12,033 nt of DNA from DASTHS01 sp035718085. GTDB lineage: Bacteria > Actinomycetota > Acidimicrobiia > Acidimicrobiales > Palsa-688. The notes under the pieces were generated by a model, which did no database searches, was not told the DNA's origin, and saw only the letters and a program-made list of their open reading frames with translations. Numbering within the stretch: position 1 is the stretch's first letter; every line of letters starts with the position of its first letter. A program made the position numbers and the translations under genes. Shown piece after piece: positions 1-6,406 of the stretch. The DNA is taken from contig DASTHS010000145.1 in the NCBI GenBank assembly GCA_035718085.1, positions 1 through 12,033 on the forward strand. Direction: 5' to 3'.

Positions 1-252
1 TGGTCGCCTCCGACGGCGGGGTGTTCGCCTTCGGTGACGCCCGTTTCGCCGGGTCGACCGGCGGCATGCGCCTGGCCCAGCCCGTCGTCGGGATGGCACC
101 CACCCCGAGCGGCGCCGGCTACTGGTTGGTCGCCTCCGACGGCGGGGTGTTCGCCTTCGGTGACGCCCGTTTCGCCGGGTCGACCGGCGGCATGCGCCTG
201 GCCCAGCCCGTCGTCGCCATCGCACCCACCCCGAGCGGCGCCGGCTACCGGC
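1..252 (+). repeat. Two near-identical 126-bp in-frame tandem repeats
   Basis: Bases 1-126 and 127-252 are direct repeats with a 126-bp (42-codon) period. Over the first 122 bases I count three mismatches (91, 92 and 95 against 217, 218 and 221). Identity fades after base 248 into a diverged third unit. The array probably begins before the window. Such DNA-level identity suggests recent duplication or gene conversion inside the coding region. Confidence 0.9.
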
Positions 253-806
253 TCCTCGCCGCCGACGGTGGGGTGTTCAGCTTCGGTGACGCGTCGTTCG
301 CCGGGTCGATGGCCGGCCGGGCGACGGCCCCCTTGCGGGGCATCGCCGGGGACGCCGCCGGGGGGTACTGGCTCGTCGCCGCCGACGGCACCATGGCGCC
401 GTTCGGGCCGACCGGTGCCCGGCCCCCCATGGCCGTGGCCGCCGGGGGCCCTGGCGCCGCCGTGGTCGCCTTCGCCGAGGCGCAACGGGGCCGGCCCTAC
501 GTGTACGGGGCCGCCGGCCCCGGGGCCTACGACTGCTCGGGCCTGGCCCTGGCGTCGTGGCGGTCGGCCGGGGTGACCCTGGGCCGCACCGCGGCCGAGC
601 AGTTCGACGCCGGCGCCCACGTGCCCGTGGCGCAGGCCCAGCCCGGCGACCTGGTGTTCTGGTCGTCGAGCTCGAGCCCCGCCGCCATCTACCACGTCGG
701 CATCTCGGTGGGCGGGGGCATGATGATCGACGCCCCCAAGCCGGGCGGCGTCGTCGAGGAGCGGGCGATCTTCGCGGGGGTGTACCCGCTGGCCACGCGG
801 CCCTGA
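1..806 (+). CDS. Repeat-containing NlpC/P60 family cell-wall peptidase, 5' partial
   Basis: The frame is open from base 3 to the TGA at 804-806 and has no start inside the window, so this is the last 267 residues of a longer protein. The N-terminal part holds two almost identical 42-residue units of the type YWLVASDGGVFAFGDARFAGSTGG, then a divergent 40-residue third unit and a degenerate fourth. The remaining ~115 residues are an NlpC/P60 domain: PYVYGAAGPGAYDCSGLA gives the nucleophile (Cys codon 534-536) and YHVGISVGGG gives the His (codon 693-695). An Asp in MIDAP (codon 729-731) lies 12 residues after the His, the spacing I recall for the acidic third residue of RipA. Family members are usually exported peptidoglycan endopeptidases cutting stem peptides. 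The repeats may form a propeller-like or surface-binding module (inference). Signal peptide and true length cannot be judged here. Confidence 0.85.
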   Translation, partial: VASDGGVFAFGDARFAGSTGGMRLAQPVVGMAPTPSGAGYWLVASDGGVFAFGDARFAGSTGGMRLAQPVVAIAPTPSGAGYRLLAADGGVFSFGDASFAGSMAGRATAPLRGIAGDAAGGYWLVAADGTMAPFGPTGARPPMAVAAGGPGAAVVAFAEAQRGRPYVYGAAGPGAYDCSGLALASWRSAGVTLGRTAAEQFDAGAHVPVAQAQPGDLVFWSSSSSPAAIYHVGISVGGGMMIDAPKPGGVVEERAIFAGVYPLATRP

Positions 807-835
807 GCTCGCCGCGGGCGCCAGCTCGAGTGACC

Positions 836-863
836 GGGGGGCAGGGCGACGGCCCTGCCCCCC
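836..863. terminator. Perfect 12-bp GC hairpin between convergent genes
   Basis: Arms 836-847 (GGGGGGCAGGGC) and 852-863 (GCCCTGCCCCCC) pair perfectly around the 4-base loop GACG. The hairpin is 30 bases after the stop of the NlpC/P60 gene and 7 bases after the stop of fabF on the other strand, so it is placed to end transcription from both sides. Neither side has a T-run, which is common for hairpin terminators in high-GC actinobacteria. Confidence 0.75.
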
Positions 864-870
864 ACCGTCC

Positions 871-2091
871 TCAGCTGGCGGGCACCATCACCAGCGTGCC
901 GTTGTGACCCCCGAACCCGAACGAGTTCGACAGGGCCGGCGCCGGGTCCCAATCGCGCCCAGATCCGGTGACCACGTCGATGTGCACCTCAGGGTCGAGC
1001 GTGGTCAACCCCGCCGTCGGTGGGATGCGACGGTGGGCGAAGGTGAGGGCCAAGGCGGCGGCCTCGATCGACCCGGCGGCGCCGAGGCTGTGGCCGGTGA
1101 TGCCCTTGATCGACGAGACGGCCGGCCCCGGCGTCCCGAACACCTTGGCGACCGCCTGGGCCTCTGAGGCGTCGTTGAGGGGGGTGGAGGTGCCGTGGGC
1201 GTTGACGTGGGTGACCGCCGCCGCCTCGACCCCCGCGTCGCGCAAGGCGAGCTGCATGCACAGCACTGCGCCCGACCCGTCGGGCGCGGGCGCCGTGATG
1301 TGGTGGGCGTCGGCGGTGTTCGCCGCCCCCGCCAGCTCGCAGTAGATGCGGGCGCCTCGGGCGACGGCCCGGTCGTAGTCTTCGAGCACGAGCACGGCGC
1401 CGCCCTCGCCGATGACGAACCCGTCACGGTCGGCGTCGAAGGGCATCGACCGGCCGCTGGTCGACAGCGCCGTCATGTTGGCGAACCCGGCGACCCCGAG
1501 CTCGGTGATCGACGCCTCCGCCGACCCGGCGAGCACCACGTCGCAGCGGCCGCTGGCCACCAGGCGGGCGCCGTTGCCGATGCTGTGGGTGCCCGCGGCG
1601 CAGGCGGTCACCGTCGTCTCGCACGGGCCGCGCAGGCCGTAGCGCATCGACACGTCGGCGGCGCCGCGGTTGCCCATCATCATCGGCACGAGGAACGGGC
1701 TGACGCGCCGGGCGCCCTTCGCCCGCAGCACGTCGTGCTGCTCCTCCATGCTCGAGAGGCCGCCGACACCGGTGCCGATGATCACCCCGGCGCGGTCGGG
1801 GTCGCCGCGCACCAGGTCGTCGCCGCCCGCGTCGGCGACGGCCTCGGCGGCCGCCACCGCGGCGAACTGGGTGAAGCGGTCGACCCGGCGGATGTCCTTG
1901 GGCCCGTAGATGGCCGTGGCGTCGAAGTCGGGGACCCGCCGCTCGGTGCCGTCGGGCTGGGGGCCGAACAGGCCGGCCCAGAACGCCTCGGCCCCCACCC
2001 CGCAGGGAGCGACCACACCGACACCCGTCACGGCGACCCGGCGGCCGCGGACGTCGCCGCTACCGTCGCCGGGCCCCCACAGCGCCAGCAT
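871..2091 (-). CDS. fabF: Beta-ketoacyl-ACP synthase II (FabF/KasA type)
   Basis: This 406-residue condensing enzyme extends acyl-ACP with malonyl-ACP in cytosolic type II fatty-acid synthesis. The length matches FabF (~410). Catalytic residues are visible: Cys164 in TACAAGTHS, His299 in VNAHGTSTP, and Lys329 and His334 in SSIKGITGHSLGAAG, with the Phe-Gly loop NSFGFGGHNG near the end. The Cys-His-His set identifies an elongating KAS I/II enzyme, not a FabH. The ATG at 2091 shares one base with the acpP stop (TGATG), and no Shine-Dalgarno sequence stands near it, so translation is probably coupled to acpP. The frame stays open further upstream, but that part only overlaps acpP in another frame. 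It is the last gene of the cluster and ends 7 bases before a strong hairpin. KasA- and FabF-type specificity cannot be separated by eye. Confidence 0.95.
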   Translation of the reverse strand: MLALWGPGDGSGDVRGRRVAVTGVGVVAPCGVGAEAFWAGLFGPQPDGTERRVPDFDATAIYGPKDIRRVDRFTQFAAVAAAEAVADAGGDDLVRGDPDRAGVIIGTGVGGLSSMEEQHDVLRAKGARRVSPFLVPMMMGNRGAADVSMRYGLRGPCETTVTACAAGTHSIGNGARLVASGRCDVVLAGSAEASITELGVAGFANMTALSTSGRSMPFDADRDGFVIGEGGAVLVLEDYDRAVARGARIYCELAGAANTADAHHITAPAPDGSGAVLCMQLALRDAGVEAAAVTHVNAHGTSTPLNDASEAQAVAKVFGTPGPAVSSIKGITGHSLGAAGSIEAAALALTFAHRRIPPTAGLTTLDPEVHIDVVTGSGRDWDPAPALSNSFGFGGHNGTLVMVPAS

Positions 2092-2330
2092 CAGAGCTTG
2101 GCGGTGACGAGCTCGAACGCCTGGCGAACGGTCTCGACACCCTCGAGCTCGGACTCCTCCACGGTGATGTCGAAGCTCTCCTCGAGCGCCATCACCAGCT
2201 CCACCAGGTCGAGGCTGTCGGCGTCGAGGTCGTCGCCGAAGCGGGCGTCGAGCGTCACCTTCTCGGGTTCGACTTGGAGCACGTCGACCGCGCACTGCTT
2301 GAACTTGTCGAAGGCCTCGTCGTTGTCCAT
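2091..2330 (-). CDS. acpP: Acyl carrier protein
   Basis: This is an acidic protein of 79 residues, the usual ACP length. Ser39 in the motif LDADSLDLVELV is the site that receives 4'-phosphopantetheine. Helix 2 after it (SLDLVELVMALEESFDI) is the normal docking surface for fatty-acid enzymes. The ATG at 2330 has a clear ribosome binding site, GGAGGA (2334-2339), three bases upstream. The gene lies 48 bp after fabH and overlaps the fabF start by one base. Its place between fabH and fabF marks it as the carrier of primary fatty-acid synthesis and not of a polyketide cluster. Expression relative to its neighbours may be raised by the strong ribosome binding site (inference). Confidence 0.96.
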   Translation of the reverse strand: MDNDEAFDKFKQCAVDVLQVEPEKVTLDARFGDDLDADSLDLVELVMALEESFDITVEESELEGVETVRQAFELVTAKL

Positions 2331-2378
2331 GGTTCCTCCAGGGCTGTGAGGGTGGGAACGGTAGCGGGCCGGCGGTGG

Positions 2379-3365
2379 TCAGCGGCCCCAGCGCCACACC
2401 GCCGACGCCCAGGTCATGCCGGCGCCGAAGCCAGCCAGCAGCACCAGGTCGCCGTCGGCGACGCGACCGGCCTCAGCCGCGTCGACGAGGGCCAGCGGGA
2501 TCGACGCCGAGCTCGTGTTGCCGGTCTGGTCGATGACCGACGCGATCCGCTCGTGGGGGAGGCCCAACCGGTCGGCGACGGCCGTCATGATCCGGATGTT
2601 GGCCTGGTGGGGCACGAACAGGGCGATGTCGTCGACCGACACCTTGGCCCGCTCGAGCGAAGCGGTGGCCGAGTCGACCGTGGCGCGCACGGCGCGGCGG
2701 AACACCTCCTGGCCCTTCATCACCATGCCGGGGCCGCCATGGTCGGCGTAGAGGATCGGCACCAGCGTGCCGTCGACGCCGAGATCCCATCCGAGCAGCC
2801 CGCCCTCGCCCGGCACGGCCTCGACGACCACCGCGCCGGCGCCGTCGCCGAAGAGGAAGGCGTTCGAGCGGTCGTCCCAGTTGGTGGCCCGGGACAACGT
2901 CTCCGCCCCGATGAGCAGCACCTTGTCGACACCGGTGGCGACCATGCCCGCGGCGGTGACCAGGCCGTAGGTGAAGCCGGCGCACGCGGCGTTGAGGTCC
3001 ATCGCCCCGCCGCCCGCGCCGAGCGCGGCCGACACGGCCGCACTGCTCGCCGGGATGAGCTGGTCGGGCGTGGTGGTGCAGAGCACGGTGAGGCCGATGT
3101 CGGCCGCGTCGACGCCCGCCGCGGCGAGGGCCCGCCGGCCGGCGGCGACGGCGAGGCCGCCGGTCGTGCCGAGCCCGTCGGCGGGGTGGGTGGGCGGCTG
3201 CGGGTCGACGAACGGGCCGGTGGCCGCCCGCCGGCGGCGGATGCCGCTGCGCTCGACGATCCACTCGTCGGAGGTGTCGAAGAGGGTGGCGATGTCGTCG
3301 TTGGTCACCACCCGGTCGGGCAGGGCGGTGCCCCACCCGGTGATCGCTGCGCCTCGTGTGGCCAC
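2379..3365 (-). CDS. fabH: Beta-ketoacyl-ACP synthase III (FabH)
   Basis: FabH starts fatty-acid synthesis by condensing a short acyl-CoA primer with malonyl-ACP. The 328-residue protein shows the Cys-His-Asn triad of the thiolase-fold KAS III family: Cys128 in NAACAGFTYG, His253 in VPHQANIRI and Asn283 in TGNTSSASIP. A short Pro-rich insertion (about residues 51-68, PFVDPQPPTHPADG) follows the GIRRRR segment. I place the start at the GTG at 3365: a perfect AGGAGG lies 8 bases upstream, and the protein then begins ATRGAAITGWG as FabH proteins do. An in-frame ATG at 3392 would add nine residues but has no ribosome binding site. The fabD stop at 3403 is 37 bp upstream, so the two genes are probably cotranscribed. 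Primer preference (straight or branched) cannot be read from the sequence. Confidence 0.94.
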   Translation of the reverse strand: MATRGAAITGWGTALPDRVVTNDDIATLFDTSDEWIVERSGIRRRRAATGPFVDPQPPTHPADGLGTTGGLAVAAGRRALAAAGVDAADIGLTVLCTTTPDQLIPASSAAVSAALGAGGGAMDLNAACAGFTYGLVTAAGMVATGVDKVLLIGAETLSRATNWDDRSNAFLFGDGAGAVVVEAVPGEGGLLGWDLGVDGTLVPILYADHGGPGMVMKGQEVFRRAVRATVDSATASLERAKVSVDDIALFVPHQANIRIMTAVADRLGLPHERIASVIDQTGNTSSASIPLALVDAAEAGRVADGDLVLLAGFGAGMTWASAVWRWGR

Positions 3366-3373
3366 GCTCGTCG

Positions 3374-3379
3374 CCTCCT
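3374..3379 (-). promoter_or_regulatory. Ribosome binding site deciding the fabH start
   Basis: On the minus strand this reads AGGAGG, with 8 bases to the GTG at 3365. It favours that GTG over the in-frame ATG at 3392, which lies upstream of the site. Confidence 0.75.
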
Positions 3380-3402
3380 GTGCTGCGGTCATCGGCCGGG
3401 CC

Positions 3403-4608
3403 CTACGAGGCCCGGAGCCATGCGATGGGTTGGCCGGTCTGCACCCGCTCGCCCTGGTGGGCGAGCACCCCCACCAGGTGCCCGGCGAAGGGCGAGCGCA
3501 CCTCGGCGGCACCGACCCGGCCGAGCAGCGTGCCCACCTCGACGGGCCCGCCGGCGGGATCGGTCGCCGGGCCGGCCGGCTCGAACACCCCGGCTCCCGG
3601 GCTGACCACCAGCCGCTCGGACACGTAGAGCTGCTCGCCCTGGTGGCCGACGGCGAAGGCGTGCAGCGCGCTGTCGCCGGCGACCGCGTCGACCAGCCGG
3701 TCGAGGTCGGCGGGGGCGGCCAGCGACACCGTGGTGGTGCTGGGCAGGCTGCGGGCGATGGTGGCCGCCAGGGAGCCGCCAGGGCCGATCTCGACGAACA
3801 GCCGCTCGCCGGTGCCGCCCTTCTCGTGGAGGCCCCCGAGGCGCATGAGCGACCTGTGCCAGCGCACCGGGCTGCAGAGCTGCGCCGAGAGCAGGCGGGG
3901 GAAGTCGCTCGGTTCGCGGTGGGCGCGACCGTCGACGTTGGCCACCACCGGCACGTCGGCGGGGTGGAACGTCGTGGCCGCCAGCGCCTTGCGCAGCCGG
4001 TCGCGCGCCGGGGCCATCAGCGGGGTGTGGAAGGCGCCGCCCACCTCGACGGGCCGCAGCGAGCGGGCCCCGAGCTCCCGGCAGATGGCGCCGGCGGCCG
4101 CCAGGGCGCCGGGCTCGCCGGCGATCACCATCTCGTCGGGGCTGTTGTGGTTGGCCACCCACACCAGCCCGTCGGCCAGGCGGCAGGCGATGTCGACGGT
4201 CTCGGGGTCGGTGCCGGCGACGACGACCATGCCGCCCGGGGAGGCGTCGGCGGCCGACTGCATCGCCTCCCCGCGCTCGGCGACCAGGCGCACGCCGTCG
4301 TCGAACCCGAGGGCACCCGCCGCCACCAGCGCGGTGTACTCGCCGACGGAGTGGCCGGCGCAGGTCGTCGGCTCGATGCCGAGGCGCTCGACGGCGTCGA
4401 GCACCACCATCGACAGGGTGACGGTGGCCAACTGGGCGTTGCGCGTCTCGGTGAGCTCGTCGGCGTCGGCGTCGAGCAGGAGGTGGGCGAGGTCGCGCCC
4501 GCAGGCGGTCGAGGCGTCGACGACGACGTCCCACGACGGGTGGTCGACCCACGGTCGACCCATGCCCGGCCGCTGCGACCCCTGCCCCGGGAACACGAAC
4601 GCTGGCAC
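3403..4608 (-). CDS. fabD: Malonyl-CoA:ACP transacylase with C-terminal biotinyl/lipoyl-like domain
   Basis: FabD moves malonyl from CoA to ACP, supplying the extender unit for FabH and FabF. Residues ~1-305 form the transacylase: the PGQGSQRPGMG start, the nucleophile Ser87 in CAGHSVGEY, Arg112 in VAERGEAMQ and His194 in GGAFHTPLMAP. The protein is 401 residues, whereas FabD is normally ~310. The extra part, residues ~325-401, looks like a biotinyl/lipoyl-carrier fold: VVSPGAGVFEP, VEVGTLLGRVG, then VRSPFAGHLVGVLAHQGERVQTGQPIAWL. The turn where biotin or lipoyl lysine normally sits reads RVGAAEV and has no lysine. The start is the GTG at 4608, with GGAG six bases upstream; an ATG at 4698 would add 30 unlikely residues. 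It is the first gene of the fab cluster. The transacylase is certain; the role of the extra domain is not known to me. Confidence 0.93.
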   Translation of the reverse strand: MPAFVFPGQGSQRPGMGRPWVDHPSWDVVVDASTACGRDLAHLLLDADADELTETRNAQLATVTLSMVVLDAVERLGIEPTTCAGHSVGEYTALVAAGALGFDDGVRLVAERGEAMQSAADASPGGMVVVAGTDPETVDIACRLADGLVWVANHNSPDEMVIAGEPGALAAAGAICRELGARSLRPVEVGGAFHTPLMAPARDRLRKALAATTFHPADVPVVANVDGRAHREPSDFPRLLSAQLCSPVRWHRSLMRLGGLHEKGGTGERLFVEIGPGGSLAATIARSLPSTTTVSLAAPADLDRLVDAVAGDSALHAFAVGHQGEQLYVSERLVVSPGAGVFEPAGPATDPAGGPVEVGTLLGRVGAAEVRSPFAGHLVGVLAHQGERVQTGQPIAWLRAS

Positions 4609-4613
4609 AGCCG

Positions 4614-4620
4614 TCTCCTT
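4614..4620 (-). promoter_or_regulatory. Ribosome binding site deciding the fabD start
   Basis: The minus strand reads AAGGAGA, with GGAG six bases before the GTG at 4608. The protein then starts PAFVFPGQGSQ, the usual FabD beginning, which supports this start over the upstream ATG at 4698. Confidence 0.75.
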
Positions 4621-4672
4621 CCCTTCCTCGGGTCGTGGCGGCCGCCGGCCGGCAGCCTCGTTGGCATTCTGA

Positions 4673-4691
4673 CCCCCGGGACGGCCGGGGG
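4673..4691. repeat. 7-bp inverted repeat in the fabD/tRNA divergent spacer
   Basis: CCCCCGG (4673-4679) and CCGGGGG (4685-4691) pair perfectly around a 5-base loop. It lies 65-83 bases upstream of the fabD GTG and just upstream of the tRNA -10 candidate. It could be an operator, a leader hairpin of fabD or chance in GC-rich DNA. Apart from this repeat, the fabD ribosome binding site and the tRNA -10 candidate, I see nothing else in the 111-bp spacer (4609-4719). Confidence 0.4.
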
Positions 4692-4702
4692 GTGACATCG
4701 CC

Positions 4703-4708
4703 TAGCCT
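4703..4708 (+). promoter_or_regulatory. Candidate -10 element of the tRNA-Leu gene
   Basis: TAGCCT matches the actinobacterial TANNNT -10 pattern and ends 11 bases before the tRNA 5' end, giving a short leader. I see no good -35 element 17 bases upstream. Confidence 0.4.
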
Positions 4709-4719
4709 CGGGCCACCAC

Positions 4720-4806
4720 GGGCGCGTGGTGGAATCGGCAGACACGGCGGCCTCAAAAGCCGTTGATCGGAAGATCGTGCGGGTTCGAGCCCCGCCGCGC
4801 CCACCA
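4720..4806 (+). tRNA. tRNA-Leu (anticodon CAA), class II, CCA encoded
   Basis: The full cloverleaf can be folded by hand. Acceptor GGGCGCG (4720-4726) pairs with CGCGCCC (4796-4802), followed by A and an encoded CCA (4804-4806). The D stem is GTG/CAC. The anticodon stem (4747-4751 with 4759-4763) has one G-U pair around the loop CTCAAAA, which places anticodon CAA at 4754-4756 and reads UUG. A long variable arm (GATC-GGAA-GATC, 4765-4776) marks a class II tRNA and fits leucine. The T arm is GCGGG-TTCGAGC-CCCGC (4779-4795). UUG is a rare codon in DNA this GC-rich. The gene is transcribed away from fabD and toward the 3' end of guaA. Confidence 0.96.
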
Positions 4807-4827
4807 CCCCCGCTCACGGGCGGGGGT
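4807..4827. terminator. GC hairpin between tRNA-Leu and guaA 3' ends
   Basis: CCCCCGC (4807-4813) pairs with GCGGGGG (4820-4826), extendable by the terminal A of CCA with T4827, around a 6-base loop. It begins immediately after the tRNA and lies 4 bases beyond the guaA stop on the other strand, so it can serve as a bidirectional terminator. There is no T-run. Confidence 0.6.
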
Positions 4828-4830
4828 CGG

Positions 4831-6396
4831 TCACTCCCACTCGATGGTGCCGGGTGGCTTGCTGGTGATGTCGAGCACGACCCGGTTGACGCCGGGCACC
4901 TCGTTGGTGATGCGGGTGGAGATGCGGCCCAGCAGCTCGTAGGGCAGCTGGGCCCAGTCGGCGGTCATGGCGTCCTCGCTGGTGACCGGTCGCAGCACGA
5001 CGGGGTGGCCATAGGTGCGCCCGTCGCCCTGCACGCCCACCGACCGGACGTCGGCGAGCAGCACCACCGGGCACTGCCACACCTGCCGGTCGACGCCGGC
5101 CGCGGTCATCTCCTCGCGGGCGATGGCGTCGGCCCGCCGGAGCAGGTCGAGGCGCTCCTCGGTGACCGCACCCACGATGCGGATGGCCAGGCCCGGCCCG
5201 GGGAACGGGTGGCGCCACACGATCTCCGACGGCAGGCCGAGCTCTGCCCCCACGGCGCGCACCTCGTCCTTGAACAGCCGCCGCAGTGGCTCCACCAACT
5301 GGAAGGTGAGGTCGTCGGGCAAGCCGCCCACGTTGTGGTGGCTCTTGATCACCGCCGTGCCCGTGCCCCCGCCCGACTCGACGACGTCGGGGTAGAGCGT
5401 GCCCTGCACCAGGCACTCGACCTCGCCGTCGGCGCCGCCGTGCTCGGCGACCACCTCGGCGGCGGCCACCTCGAAGACGCGGATGAACTCCCGGCCGATG
5501 ACCTTGCGCTTCGCCTCCGGGTCGGTGGGGTCGGCCAGCGCGGCGAGGGCGTCGAGGAAGCGGGCCTTGGCGTCGACCACCTTCAGCTCGACCCCGGTGG
5601 CGCGCACGAAGTCCTCCTCGACCTGGACCCGCTCGCCCTCGCGGAGCAGCCCGTGGTCGACGAAGACGCACGTGAGCTGGCAGCCGACCGCCCGCTGCAC
5701 CAGGGCGGCCGCCACCGCGGAGTCGACGCCCCCCGACAGCCCGCAGATGACTCGCCGGGACCCGACCTGGGCCAGGATCTCGGCGACGGAGTCCTCGATG
5801 ATGCCGGCCGTCGTCCACGACGGCTCCACGCCGGCGTAGTCGTAGAGGAACCGCTCGAGCACCGCCTGGCCGTGGGCCGAGTGCACCACCTCCGGGTGCC
5901 ACTGCACTCCGGCGAGGCGGGCGGCGCGGTGCTCGAAGGCGGCGATCGAGGCGCGCGACGACCCGGTGGCGGAGAAGCCGGGGGGCAGCCCGGTGACGCT
6001 GTCACCGTGCGACATCCAGACGACCTGGCGGCCCGGCTGGCCGTGGAACAGCGCCGACCCGGTGTCGACGTCGACCTCCGTGCGGCCGTATTCGCGCGTG
6101 CCGTCGTGGGCCACCTCCCCGCCCAGCGCGCGGGCCATGGCCTGGAAGCCGTAGCAGATCCCCAGCACGGGCACCCCGGCCTCGAACAGCCCCGGGTCGA
6201 CCGACGGCGCCCCGTCGGCGTAGACGCTGGCCGGCCCCCCCGACAGGATCACCGCCGCCGGCTGCCGCTCGAGCAGCTCGTCGACGGGGACGTCGTGGGG
6301 CACGATCTCGCTGTAGACGTGCGCCTCGCGCACCCGCCGGGCGATCAGCTGGGCGTACTGGGCGCCGAAGTCGACCACGAGCACCGGGCCAGGCAT
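4831..6396 (-). CDS. guaA: GMP synthase (glutamine-hydrolysing)
   Basis: GuaA converts XMP, ATP and glutamine to GMP in the cytosol, the last step of guanine nucleotide synthesis. The 521 residues match the family (~515-530). The class I glutamine amidotransferase domain (about 1-190) has nucleophile Cys81 in GICYGFQ and the His167-Glu169 pair in QWHPEV. The ATP-pyrophosphatase domain begins near 200 with the P-loop SGGVDS at 221-226. The C-terminal dimerisation/XMP-binding part contains KSHHNVGGLP, RHPFPGPGLAIR and the typical ending DITSKPPGTIEWE. The ATG at 6396 lies only 10 bp after the stop of the sensor kinase gene, with no strong ribosome binding site close by (GGGAG is 15 bases away). 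The gene therefore appears to be carried on the two-component transcript, an uncommon association. Function is very secure. Confidence 0.97.
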   Translation of the reverse strand: MPGPVLVVDFGAQYAQLIARRVREAHVYSEIVPHDVPVDELLERQPAAVILSGGPASVYADGAPSVDPGLFEAGVPVLGICYGFQAMARALGGEVAHDGTREYGRTEVDVDTGSALFHGQPGRQVVWMSHGDSVTGLPPGFSATGSSRASIAAFEHRAARLAGVQWHPEVVHSAHGQAVLERFLYDYAGVEPSWTTAGIIEDSVAEILAQVGSRRVICGLSGGVDSAVAAALVQRAVGCQLTCVFVDHGLLREGERVQVEEDFVRATGVELKVVDAKARFLDALAALADPTDPEAKRKVIGREFIRVFEVAAAEVVAEHGGADGEVECLVQGTLYPDVVESGGGTGTAVIKSHHNVGGLPDDLTFQLVEPLRRLFKDEVRAVGAELGLPSEIVWRHPFPGPGLAIRIVGAVTEERLDLLRRADAIAREEMTAAGVDRQVWQCPVVLLADVRSVGVQGDGRTYGHPVVLRPVTSEDAMTADWAQLPYELLGRISTRITNEVPGVNRVVLDITSKPPGTIEWE

Positions 6397-6406
6397 CCGC
6401 TGGACC

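Noticed and set aside
1..378. Possible CRISPR-like array
   Set aside because: The 126-bp period is in-frame protein repeat coding for 42 residues, with no spacer/repeat alternation.
2971..4695. 574-codon plus-strand frame opposite fabD and fabH
   Set aside because: It is antisense to two genes with intact catalytic motifs. Its product is Arg/Gly/Ala/His-rich with no recognisable motif, as expected for a shadow frame in GC-rich DNA. The same holds for the frames at 1195-2349 and 2274-3605.
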